A stretch of 11,070 nucleotides of DNA, taken from assembly GCA_018365265.1 (NCBI GenBank), contig JAGZKI010000059.1:1-11070 (forward strand), given 5' to 3'. The notes under the pieces are model-generated. The model did not search any database and had not been told where the DNA came from. It saw only the letters and a program-made list of their open reading frames with translations. Shown here one piece after another: positions 4,877 to 11,004 of this stretch. The DNA is from Streptococcus parasanguinis. Its GTDB lineage: Bacteria > Bacillota > Bacilli > Lactobacillales > Streptococcaceae. The stretch's first letter is position 1. Each line of letters opens with the position of its first letter. Position numbers and translations under genes: made by a program.

Positions 4877-5014
4877 TGATTTGTTTTTAGGATCTAAATT
4901 CATTCTAGGTGTTGGTACTATTTGTCATAATTCTTCACTCTGCTTTTAAACGGGAGCACAGTGATATTGAGGACAAGTGGTTGAAACGTTGCATAAGTTG
5001 ATAACATAAATACA

Positions 5015-5039
5015 AACCTACGGTGAGCCTCCGTAGGTT
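5015..5039 (+). terminator. Hairpin after the XRE gene, probable weak terminator
   Basis: AACCTACGG (5015-5023) pairs perfectly with CCGTAGGTT (5031-5039) over 9 bp around loop TGAGCCT. The following bases GTTTAATG have only a short T-run, so termination may be partial. It separates the XRE gene from the cargo promoter. The rest of the 286-base gap (4877-5162) holds no clear gene, only two doubtful short frames noted in the findings. Confidence 0.45.
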
Positions 5040-5090
5040 GTTTAATGTCTAAAAATCGCTATTTTACTGATGAAGTAAAAAATATTGGTA

Positions 5091-5119
5091 TTACAGCGAA
5101 ACATAAAATATGATACAAT
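5091..5119 (+). promoter_or_regulatory. Promoter of the two cargo genes
   Basis: TACAAT (5114-5119) preceded by TGA forms an extended -10. TTACAG (5091-5096) is a weak -35 at 17-nt spacing. Transcription would start near 5126, giving a leader of about 40 nt before the Shine-Dalgarno AGGAG at 5153-5157. Confidence 0.55.
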
Positions 5120-5162
5120 AAAAACAATTAATAGTTCGATCATTTATCAAAGAGGAGTAAGA

Positions 5163-5801
5163 ATGATGAAAAATATTTATATGTATATTCAAGATACTAT
5201 GGCTGATTTCGAACACGGCTATTTAATGCAGGCGCTAAGCTTACAGTCAATGTTAGGAGAAGCTAAAGTAAAATTAGTAACAGTTTCTAAAGGGAAAAAG
5301 TCTATAAAAACTGCTGGAGGCATGACAATTGTTCCAGATGTTAATCTATATGATTTAGATACTGCAAATGCAGCTGCGCTAGTGCTTATTGGAGGTGATA
5401 CTTGGTTGGATAATGAGCAAGATGATGTTTTAGAAGTAGCCTCTAAACTATTGCAAGAAAATATTTTAGTTGGAGCTATTTGTGGCGCTACTTTGGGATT
5501 AGCTGAAAAAGGAATTTTAGATAATCGATATCATACAAGTAATGCTTCATTCTTTTTAACCCAGATGAGCCAACATTATCGAGGGCAGGATTATTATAAA
5601 GATGAGATTGCAGTTCAAGATGGAAAGCTTATTACCGCTAGCTCAGCCGGATCTTTATCATGGACTAAGCTCATTGTCGAGGAGTTAGGCCTATATTCAA
5701 AATCTACAGTAGAAGCATGGTTTAATTATTTTTCAACGGGGGATGCTCATTATTATTTTGAAATGATGAACTCTTTAGAAAATGATGCACAAGGACATTA
5801 G
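5163..5801 (+). CDS. DJ-1/PfpI family (type 1 glutamine amidotransferase-like) protein
   Basis: A 212-aa cytoplasmic protein. The open frame extends back to a TTG at 5085, but the Shine-Dalgarno AGGAG (5153-5157) sits just before ATG-ATG at 5163 and 5166, and the -10 box lies inside the longer version, so the start is here. The class I GATase/DJ-1 fold is suggested by LVLIGGDTW (73-81) and the nucleophile elbow GAICGATLGLAE with C107. H124 (YHTSN) and E17 (ADFEHG) sit near where DJ-1 carries its histidine and glutamate. Relatives include stress-response deglycase, chaperone or peptidase-like proteins, so the substrate is unknown. It is cargo: it does not belong to the replication module and shares a transcript with the DUF1697 gene 1 nt downstream. 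Confidence 0.82.
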   Translation: MMKNIYMYIQDTMADFEHGYLMQALSLQSMLGEAKVKLVTVSKGKKSIKTAGGMTIVPDVNLYDLDTANAAALVLIGGDTWLDNEQDDVLEVASKLLQENILVGAICGATLGLAEKGILDNRYHTSNASFFLTQMSQHYRGQDYYKDEIAVQDGKLITASSAGSLSWTKLIVEELGLYSKSTVEAWFNYFSTGDAHYYFEMMNSLENDAQGH

Positions 5802-5802
5802 T

Positions 5803-6327
5803 ATGAAAAAGATTATTCTTCTTCGCGGAGTAACACCAACAGGTACCAATAGAATTCCCAAAATGTCTTATTTAGTAGAAATCCTAACAGAAGTTGGTTT
5901 TTTAAATGTTCAAACATATATTCAGAGTGGGAATATACTGTTAGAATCAGAGTTATCTGACGAAGAAATCAGAAAGTTAGTTCATGATACGATTTTGGAT
6001 AAAATTGGAGCTGATTTATCAATAATTATCAAAGAAATTAATCAATTAGAGATTGCTATTCAAGAAAACCCATTTGATAATACTTATGATAGTTCTCGTA
6101 TTCATCTAGTTTTTACTAACGAAGAGATTCCCGAAAGTACTCTAACAGAACTTAGTAGAGAGAATTTTGGAGATGAAGAGTTCTATGGTGGTCACGAGTG
6201 CTGTTACCTATATTTACCACGTGATGCTCGAAAAAAACGTTTAAACACAAATTATCTTGAAAAGAAATTTGGAATTCGGATGACTATGAGGAAGTTGAGT
6301 GTGGTAGAACGACTTACGAAATTATAA
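5803..6327 (+). CDS. DUF1697 family protein
   Basis: A 174-aa protein of unknown function. ATG 5803 is chosen over an earlier in-frame ATG at 5782 because it follows AAGGA at 7-nt spacing and begins at the conserved core. The DUF1697 signature is visible: LLRGVTPTGTNRIPKMSYL (6-24), then GFLNVQTYIQSGNILLES (32-49), and later YLPRDARKKRLNTNYLEKKFG. It begins 1 nt after the stop of the DJ-1/PfpI gene, so the two are surely co-transcribed and probably coupled. No transmembrane segment or signal peptide is seen. I infer a cytoplasmic accessory function carried as cargo; its link to the partner protein is unknown. Confidence 0.88.
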   Translation: MKKIILLRGVTPTGTNRIPKMSYLVEILTEVGFLNVQTYIQSGNILLESELSDEEIRKLVHDTILDKIGADLSIIIKEINQLEIAIQENPFDNTYDSSRIHLVFTNEEIPESTLTELSRENFGDEEFYGGHECCYLYLPRDARKKRLNTNYLEKKFGIRMTMRKLSVVERLTKL

Positions 6328-6656
6328 TCTTTAAACAAGATAACTACATAACGTTCCATATCCTCCTTGTTAGGGGAAAGAAGCTTCTTTTTGTTTGATT
6401 TCCTAGATATAGTTCTATTTAGTTTCTATATTTTTAGTATTCTAAAAGAGATAAAGGAATTAAAGCAAATAAAAGGTAAGTAAATAGATAGACGTAATCT
6501 AATTTGTATTGTCTTTATCTGGGGCATGAGTCCGTGTCTTTAACGGGGTTACCAAAAAGTTACAAAAATTTGAAAAATGAGTCTATTTTGCAAGATTCAA
6601 AAGTCCTAAAACCCTATTAAATCAAGGTTATAAGATTTAAAAAATGTATTCATAGA
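6328..6656. other. Right-end intergenic region of the element, no gene seen
   Basis: This stretch of 329 AT-rich bases lies between the DUF1697 stop and the right attachment repeat. I see no open frame with a ribosome site. It holds a 14-bp perfect palindrome AAAGAAGCTTCTTT (6377-6390) followed by TTGTTT, which may act as a weak terminator for the cargo genes, and the tandem GTTAC repeats at 6548-6568. It probably serves as the integrase arm-binding side of the attachment region. Confidence 0.5.
6548..6568 (+). repeat. Tandem GTTAC(C)AAAAA repeats, candidate integrase arm sites, right end
   Basis: GTTACCAAAAA (6548-6558) is followed directly by GTTACAAAAA (6559-6568), about 90 bp inside the right attachment repeat. 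GTTACCAA also occurs about 50 bp inside the left repeat (594-601). A shared short motif at both element ends, in tandem at one, is what arm-type binding sites of a tyrosine integrase look like. Confidence 0.45.
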
Positions 6657-6712
6657 ACTCAAAATCCAGTGTCCGCAAGGACGTGCCGGTTCGACCCCGG
6701 CCGCCGGTATAG
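6657..6712 (+). repeat. attR: right copy of the 56-bp repeat (tRNA-Leu 3' fragment)
   Basis: Identical over 56 bp to 486-541. It has only the anticodon loop, 3' anticodon strand, variable arm, T-arm and 3' acceptor strand of tRNA-Leu. The 5' half is missing and the upstream bases (CATAGA) do not match, so it is not a functional tRNA. It marks the right junction of the element. Confidence 0.93.
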
Positions 6713-6717
6713 ATTAT

Positions 6718-6740
6718 AAAGGAGTTTTACTCCTTTTTTT
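6718..6740 (+). terminator. Ancestral tRNA-operon terminator, now beyond the right junction
   Basis: AAAGGAGT (6718-6725) pairs with ACTCCTTT (6729-6736) across a TTT loop and runs into T's to 6740. It starts 6 nt after the repeat, where the terminator of the uninterrupted tRNA-Leu gene should be. It now shields the adcR promoter from transcription leaving the element. Confidence 0.8.
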
Positions 6741-6761
6741 GTTTTATTTTTTTCTTTTTTG

Positions 6762-6781
6762 TGATATAATTAACCGGTAAA
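6762..6781 (+). promoter_or_regulatory. adcR promoter and AdcR zinc operator
   Basis: TGATATAAT gives an extended -10 (TATAAT at 6765-6770). The sequence TTAACCGGTAAA (6770-6781) overlaps its last base and matches the known AdcR box TTAACYRGTTAA at 11 of 12 positions. Zn-loaded AdcR bound here would block transcription of the whole operon. The -35 region is poor (TTTTAT). Confidence 0.82.
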
Positions 6782-6812
6782 GTTTCTTTTAGTGAATTAG
6801 AAGGAGTTAATT

Positions 6813-7250
6813 TTGTCTGAAGTTGCAAATAAAATCGATCGATTTTTAAATTCTATTTTATTGTTATCAGAAAATCAGCATGAGATTTTAGTTGGTTCTT
6901 GTACAAGTGGTGTTTCATTAACCAACACCCAGGAACATATTTTGATGCTGGTTGCTGATGAAGCTCTAACCAATTCTGTCTTAGCTAAGAAATTGAATGT
7001 CAGTCAGGCTGCTATCACGAAGGCCGTGAAGACCTTATTAAGTCAGGGCATGCTGGAGACTTATCGAGATGAAAATGATGCTCGGGTTCTCTATTATCGC
7101 TTAACTGAGATTGGTAAGCCTATTGCATTAGAGCATCTGCACCACCATCAGCATACTCTTCACACTTATGAGGATGTTTTGTCGAAGTTTACAAAGAATG
7201 AGCAAGGGGTCATTTCGCGGTTTTTAGATCTATTGGAAGAGGAGTTATAG
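6813..7250 (+). CDS. adcR: Zinc-responsive MarR-family repressor AdcR
   Basis: A 145-aa cytoplasmic repressor that represses zinc-uptake genes when loaded with Zn(II). The start is a TTG (6813), supported by AAGGAG 6 nt upstream and by the ligand numbering. E24, C30, E41, H42, E107, H108 and H112 fall exactly at the two zinc sites described for S. pneumoniae AdcR. The winged helix-turn-helix spans about 37-100 (TNTQEHILMLV...LAKKLNVSQAAITKAVKTL...DENDARVLYYRLTEIG). It is the first gene of adcRCBA and ends 1 nt before adcC, and the operator just upstream (6770-6781) implies autorepression. The promoter starts only 50 bp from the element junction but appears undisturbed. Confidence 0.97.
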   Translation: MSEVANKIDRFLNSILLLSENQHEILVGSCTSGVSLTNTQEHILMLVADEALTNSVLAKKLNVSQAAITKAVKTLLSQGMLETYRDENDARVLYYRLTEIGKPIALEHLHHHQHTLHTYEDVLSKFTKNEQGVISRFLDLLEEEL

Positions 7251-7251
7251 T

Positions 7252-7956
7252 TTGAGGTATATTACGGTTTCAAATTTATCGTTTTATTATGATCGGGAAC
7301 CGGTTCTGGAAGGAATCAATTACTACTTAGATAGTGGAGAGTTTGTGACCTTGACCGGGGAAAATGGGGCTGCTAAGTCAACCTTGATTAAGGCTAGTCT
7401 TGGGATTTTACAGCCCAAGGTTGGGACAGTTGAGATTTCAAAGACAAATGTAAAGGGAAAGAAGTTAAGGATTGCTTATTTGCCACAACAGATTGCTAGT
7501 TTTAATGCTGGATTTCCAAGTACGGTCTATGAATTTGTGAAGTCAGGTCGGTATCCTCGTAAAGGCTGGTTTCGAAAGTTGAATGAGCACGATGAAAAAC
7601 ATATTCTGAAGAGTTTAGAATCTGTTGGGATGCTGGAGTTCAAGGATCGGGCGATTGGTTCTTTGTCTGGTGGTCAGAAACAGCGGGCCGTCATTGCTCG
7701 GATGTTTGCTTCAGATCCGGATATTTTTGTTTTAGATGAACCTACGACAGGAATGGATGCGACGACAAAGAGTGATTTTTATGAGTTGATGCATCACAGT
7801 GCGCATCACCATCAAAAATCTGTTTTGATGATTACGCATGATCCTGAAGAGGTTAACCAATTTGCGGATCGGAATATTCATTTGGTTCGTGACCAAAGCT
7901 CTCCTTGGAGATGTTTTAATGTCCATGATACTGAAGGGGAGGGTGACCATGCTTGA
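7252..7956 (+). CDS. adcC: Zinc ABC transporter ATP-binding protein AdcC
   Basis: A 234-aa ATPase that powers zinc import through AdcB. The start is a TTG at 7252, 1 nt after the adcR stop, with AGGAG 7 nt upstream. Motifs in order: Walker A GENGAAKST (36-44), Q-loop LPQQ (77-80), signature LSGGQ (138-142), Walker B IFVLDE (158-163) and switch histidine H196 in MITHD. The second glycine of the usual GxxGxGKS/T is alanine (A41). From memory the pneumococcal AdcC has the same GENGAAK sequence, so this is a family trait and not a defect. The last 8 nt overlap adcB, giving translational coupling. It is controlled by AdcR through the operon promoter. Confidence 0.96.
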   Translation: MRYITVSNLSFYYDREPVLEGINYYLDSGEFVTLTGENGAAKSTLIKASLGILQPKVGTVEISKTNVKGKKLRIAYLPQQIASFNAGFPSTVYEFVKSGRYPRKGWFRKLNEHDEKHILKSLESVGMLEFKDRAIGSLSGGQKQRAVIARMFASDPDIFVLDEPTTGMDATTKSDFYELMHHSAHHHQKSVLMITHDPEEVNQFADRNIHLVRDQSSPWRCFNVHDTEGEGDHA

Positions 7957-8752
7957 TTTATTCCAGTATGATTTTATGCAGCGGGCCTTGTTGGCTATGG
8001 TTGCGATGAGTCTTTTTTCTCCTGTATTAGGGATTTTCTTAATTTTAAGACGGCAGAGTCTGATGAGTGATACGCTGAGTCACGTTTCTCTTGCGGGTGT
8101 CGCTTTTGGGCTTTTCCTTGGGATCTCTCCGACGCTCTCGACTATGATCATTGTCATTATAGCTGCGGTCTTTCTTGAGTATTTGCGGACCTTATTTAAG
8201 GACTTTATGGAGATCGGGACGGCAATTTTAATGTCCACTGGTCTTGCCCTAGCTTTAGTGCTGATGCGTGGTGGTGGGAAAAGCTCGATGAGCTTGGATC
8301 AGTATTTGTTTGGTTCTACCCTAACCATTACGGATGAACAGGTGATCGCCTTGTTTGTGATTGCTTTTGTTGTATTAGTGTTGACGGCCTTATTCTTGCG
8401 TCCTATGTATATTTTGACCTTTGATGAAGATACGGCCTTTGTAGATGGCCTTCCGGTCCGGACCATGTCCATTTTATTTAATGTGGTAACGGGGGTTGCT
8501 ATCGCCTTGATGATTCCTGCAGCAGGATCGTTATTGGTTTCAACCATCATGGTTTTACCGGCGAGTATTGCGCTGAAATTAGGGAAGAACTTCCGTGGGG
8601 TCATGCTGATTGCAGTCATCATTGGCTTTATCGGGATGTTTAGTGGCTTGATTTTGTCTTATATTGCAGATACACCAGCGAGTGCCAGCATCACGCTTTT
8701 ATTTGTGGGACTGTTCTTGCTTGTGAATCTTGGATCACGTTTGAGGAAGTAG
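7949..8752 (+). CDS. adcB: Zinc ABC transporter permease AdcB
   Basis: A 267-aa ABC-3 family membrane permease that forms the zinc channel in the cytoplasmic membrane. The open frame continues back to 7838 inside adcC, but ATG 7949 is preceded by GGAGG at 6 nt and begins the conserved MLDLFQYDFMQRALLA, so the shorter start is used and overlaps adcC by 8 nt. Many hydrophobic segments are visible (for example about 12-34, 46-80, 88-106, 130-150, 172-210 and 220-262). The cytoplasmic coupling region includes RRQSLMSDTLSHVSLAGVAFG, typical of the family. It ends 2 nt before adcA. Length is normal. Confidence 0.96.
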   Translation: MLDLFQYDFMQRALLAMVAMSLFSPVLGIFLILRRQSLMSDTLSHVSLAGVAFGLFLGISPTLSTMIIVIIAAVFLEYLRTLFKDFMEIGTAILMSTGLALALVLMRGGGKSSMSLDQYLFGSTLTITDEQVIALFVIAFVVLVLTALFLRPMYILTFDEDTAFVDGLPVRTMSILFNVVTGVAIALMIPAAGSLLVSTIMVLPASIALKLGKNFRGVMLIAVIIGFIGMFSGLILSYIADTPASASITLLFVGLFLLVNLGSRLRK

Positions 8753-8754
8753 AT

Positions 8755-10260
8755 ATGAACTTTAAAAAATTTGGTTGGTTATTGTTAGTGGCTTTAACAC
8801 TTGTTTTGACAGCTTGTGGCAAAAGTCAGAGTCAAAATGGGAAATTAAAAGTGATGACCACTTTCTATCCTGTTTATGATTTTACAAAAAATATTGTCGG
8901 AGATGAAGGAACGGTAGACCTGCTCATTGGAGCGGGATCAGAGCCTCATGAATATGAATTGTCTGCTAAGGGGCGGGCTATGATTCAAGATTCGGATGTT
9001 TTCGTCTATGAAAATGAAAACATGGAAACCTGGGTTCCAAATCTTTTGAAATCAATGAAGGATAAGAAGACCAAAGTGATCGACGCCACCAAGGGCATGG
9101 TCTTGCTTCCTGGATTGGAAGAGGAACATGAACACGAAGGGGGCGAAGAACACCATCATGAATATGATCCTCACCTTTGGCTCTCTCCACATCGTGCCAT
9201 GAAGATGGTAGAGTCAATTCGTGATCAATTGGTGGCAGCTTATCCAGATAAGAAAAAGACGTTTGAGAAAAATGCCCAAGCCTATCTAAAGAAATTACAG
9301 GCCTTGGATCAAGCTTATCAGGATGGCTTGAAAGATGCGAAACAAAAGAATTTCGTGACCCAACACGCGGCTTTCCGTTACTTGGCCTTGGATTATGGCT
9401 TAAACCAGGTGGCTATTTCAGGGATTTCACCTGATAGTGAGCCTTCTGCTGCACGATTGCGTGAATTGACAGAGTATATCAAGAAAAATGAGATCAAGGT
9501 CATTTACTTTGAGGAAAATGCTTCTAAGTCCTTGGCGAAAACCTTGTCTTCTGAAGCTGGTGTTGAGTTAGCTGTCTTAAATCCTTTGGAAAGCCTGACG
9601 GATCAAGAAATGAAAGATGGCGAAGACTACGTGTCTGTTATGAAGGAAAATCTGAAGGCGCTAGAGAAAACAACGTCACAAGCTGGTAAGGATATTCAAC
9701 CGGAACATGAGGAAGATTCAAAGACAGTTCAAAAGGGCTATTTCGAGGATAGTCAAGTGAAGGATCGTAGCTTAGCAAATTATGCAGGTGATTGGAAATC
9801 AGTTTATCCATACTTGCAAGATGGAACGTTGGATCAGGTATTTGATTATAAGGCAAAATTAAATCCAACCATGACGGCCGCTGAGTATAAGGAATATTAT
9901 ACCAAGGGTTATCAAACAGATATTGATCGGATTAAGATTGATAAGGATTCAATGGAGTTTTATCAAAAAGGATCTTCTAAGAAATATACTTATAAATACG
10001 TAGGTAAGCACATTTTGACTTATAAGAAGGGGAATCGTGGTGTTCGTTATCTCTTTGAAGCCAAGGAGAGCGATGCGGGGGACTTCAAATATGTTCAATT
10101 TAGTGACCATGAAATTACTCCGGTAAAGGCAGCTCACTTCCACATTTTCCATGGAGGAAAGAGTCAAGAAGCGCTTTATGATGAGTTAGAAAATTGGCCA
10201 ACGTATTATCCTTCCAACTTATCTGGTTTAGAAGTGGCACAGGAAATGCTGGCTCATTAA
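8755..10260 (+). CDS. adcA: Zinc-binding lipoprotein AdcA with C-terminal ZinT domain
   Basis: A 501-aa surface lipoprotein that captures zinc and delivers it to AdcB. The signal peptide MNFKKFGWLLLVALTLVLTAC ends in lipobox LTAC, with C21 lipidated. The ZnuA-like domain (about 30-305) shows ligands H65, H140 (DPHLW), H204 (TQHAAF) and E279 (NPLES); only the first differs in number from the pneumococcal protein, by two residues. The acidic His-rich loop EEEHEHEGGEEHHHE lies at 122-136. A linker leads into the ZinT domain (about 322-501), with H452, H461 and H463 in HFHIFHGG. The two-domain architecture is standard for streptococcal AdcA, not a new fusion. It closes the operon; a terminator follows at 10276. 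Confidence 0.97.
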   Translation: MNFKKFGWLLLVALTLVLTACGKSQSQNGKLKVMTTFYPVYDFTKNIVGDEGTVDLLIGAGSEPHEYELSAKGRAMIQDSDVFVYENENMETWVPNLLKSMKDKKTKVIDATKGMVLLPGLEEEHEHEGGEEHHHEYDPHLWLSPHRAMKMVESIRDQLVAAYPDKKKTFEKNAQAYLKKLQALDQAYQDGLKDAKQKNFVTQHAAFRYLALDYGLNQVAISGISPDSEPSAARLRELTEYIKKNEIKVIYFEENASKSLAKTLSSEAGVELAVLNPLESLTDQEMKDGEDYVSVMKENLKALEKTTSQAGKDIQPEHEEDSKTVQKGYFEDSQVKDRSLANYAGDWKSVYPYLQDGTLDQVFDYKAKLNPTMTAAEYKEYYTKGYQTDIDRIKIDKDSMEFYQKGSSKKYTYKYVGKHILTYKKGNRGVRYLFEAKESDAGDFKYVQFSDHEITPVKAAHFHIFHGGKSQEALYDELENWPTYYPSNLSGLEVAQEMLAH

Positions 10261-10275
10261 GAGCTGTATCAATAG

Positions 10276-10308
10276 AGAGACTAGGACTGATTATCCCGGT
10301 CTCTTTTT
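10276..10308 (+). terminator. Terminator of the adcRCBA operon
   Basis: AGAGACT (10276-10282) pairs with GGTCTCT (10298-10304), continuing through GGA/TCC after one mismatch, and is followed by TTTTT (10304-10308). It lies 15 nt past the adcA stop. Confidence 0.8.
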
Positions 10309-10330
10309 GATTAAAAATGGGGAGTGAAGC

Positions 10331-10359
10331 TTGTCAAATGCTTGAAAATACGTTACAAT
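10331..10359 (+). promoter_or_regulatory. Promoter of the lipoprotein gene
   Basis: TTGTCA (10331-10336) and TACAAT (10354-10359) are separated by exactly 17 nt, a near-consensus housekeeping promoter. No AdcR-type palindrome is visible nearby, so this gene does not appear to be in the zinc regulon. Confidence 0.8.
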
Positions 10360-10398
10360 GAAAGGGCTTTAAATTAAAAAATGTATGGGGAATTTTAA

Positions 10399-10968
10399 AT
10401 GAAAAAAGTTGGTGCAATTCTTGTGAGTCTTCTCAGTGTGGTCCTGTTGGTAGCTTGTTCGCAACAGGGAGCGAGCAAAAAATCAACCGCTTCCTCTAGT
10501 CAAACGACGACCTCTTCTGAAGTCAAAAAGACGGATGCTTCTAGTTCAGAAGTGAAGGAGAAAGAAAAAAAAGAAGAGAAAAAAGAAGAGAAAAAAGAAG
10601 TGAAGAAAATGGATCTTGAGGCTATTGCTAATGGAGATTACAGCAGTATTGCTGGGGTCTGGCAAGATGATAAAGGAAACAAGCTAGTCTTTAACGACAA
10701 AGGGTTGGTCTCACAAGAGTTAGAGGGCTATGGAGCTTCTTTGACGGATTATGGAACCGCCTCAGAAGGCATTTATGGTGGTCGTGATGGGGGCTTCTTG
10801 TTGGAGTATATTCCTGCGGGAGTAACCATTGGTGATCAGGTCGATGATCAAGGACAAGTCGTCTTTAAGGATACATCAGATGCCTCTAAAAACCGCTTGT
10901 GGTCTGGTGTTGGTATCGCTAGTTTTGGGGAACAAGGCTCGATCTACTATCATGTAGGAGATGAATAA
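10399..10968 (+). CDS. DUF6287-type streptococcal lipoprotein
   Basis: A 189-aa predicted surface lipoprotein. The signal peptide MKKVGAILVSLLSVVLLVAC ends in lipobox LVAC (C20). A Ser/Thr-rich stretch (27-52) and a highly charged Lys/Glu linker (53-70) follow and hold the C-terminal domain away from the membrane. The segment from MDLEAIANGDYSSIAGVW (71-88) through NKLVFNDKGLVS resembles DUF6287 domains of streptococcal lipoproteins; the function is unknown and the name is from memory. The start follows GGGGA. The gene is monocistronic, with its own strong promoter and a terminator 9 nt past the stop. The linker is encoded by a 12-bp tandem repeat (10567-10602) that could vary in length between strains. 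Confidence 0.85.
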   Translation: MKKVGAILVSLLSVVLLVACSQQGASKKSTASSSQTTTSSEVKKTDASSSEVKEKEKKEEKKEEKKEVKKMDLEAIANGDYSSIAGVWQDDKGNKLVFNDKGLVSQELEGYGASLTDYGTASEGIYGGRDGGFLLEYIPAGVTIGDQVDDQGQVVFKDTSDASKNRLWSGVGIASFGEQGSIYYHVGDE

Positions 10969-10976
10969 TGGAAAAA

Positions 10977-11004
10977 AGAGGCTGGGACAAAAGTCCTAGC
11001 CTCT
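10977..11004. terminator. Bidirectional intrinsic terminator
   Basis: AGAGGCTGGGAC (10977-10988) pairs with GTCCTAGCCTCT (10993-11004) over 12 bp with one G-T pair and an AAAA loop. Six A's precede it (10972-10977), so on the minus strand it is an ideal terminator. On the + strand a TTTTT run comes 7 nt after the stem. It can end both the lipoprotein transcript and any leftward transcript from beyond the window. Confidence 0.82.

Larger units (their letters stand above)
486..6712. mobile_element. Integrative mobilizable/plasmid-like element in tRNA-Leu
   Basis: The element is bounded by the perfect 56-bp repeat, so its length with one repeat copy is about 6171 bp. A tyrosine integrase lies directly inside the left repeat, preceded in its operon by a DUF3173 excisionase-like gene, an unknown 128-aa gene, a Rep_trans-family initiator/relaxase and an HTH/coiled-coil gene. 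A divergent XRE repressor and two cargo genes (DJ-1/PfpI and DUF1697) fill the right half. No coupling ATPase, type IV secretion, capsid or Zot-like gene is present. The gene set fits a small IME, or an integrated rolling-circle replicon that needs a helper to transfer. The element is visibly more AT-rich than the flanking adc operon. Confidence 0.9.

Noticed and set aside
5085..5162. Longer DJ-1/PfpI protein starting at TTG 5085
   Set aside because: It would run through the -10 box at 5114-5119, and the only good Shine-Dalgarno precedes ATG 5163/5166, where family similarity begins.
6377..6390. Palindrome AAAGAAGCTTCTTT as a definite terminator of the cargo genes
   Set aside because: It is AT-rich with almost no loop, so the hairpin would be weak; it is mentioned only as a possible weak site.
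7357..7383. AdcC Walker A with Ala instead of the second Gly (GENGAAKST), considered as a sign of an inactive ATPase
   Set aside because: From memory the pneumococcal AdcC has the same sequence, and all other ABC motifs are intact.
7838..7948. Longer AdcB starting at 7838 inside adcC
   Set aside because: ATG 7949 has GGAGG at 6 nt and gives the normal family length; the extension is adcC sequence in another frame.
8755..10260. AdcA as a novel fusion of a ZnuA-like and a ZinT-like protein
   Set aside because: This two-domain form is the standard streptococcal AdcA.
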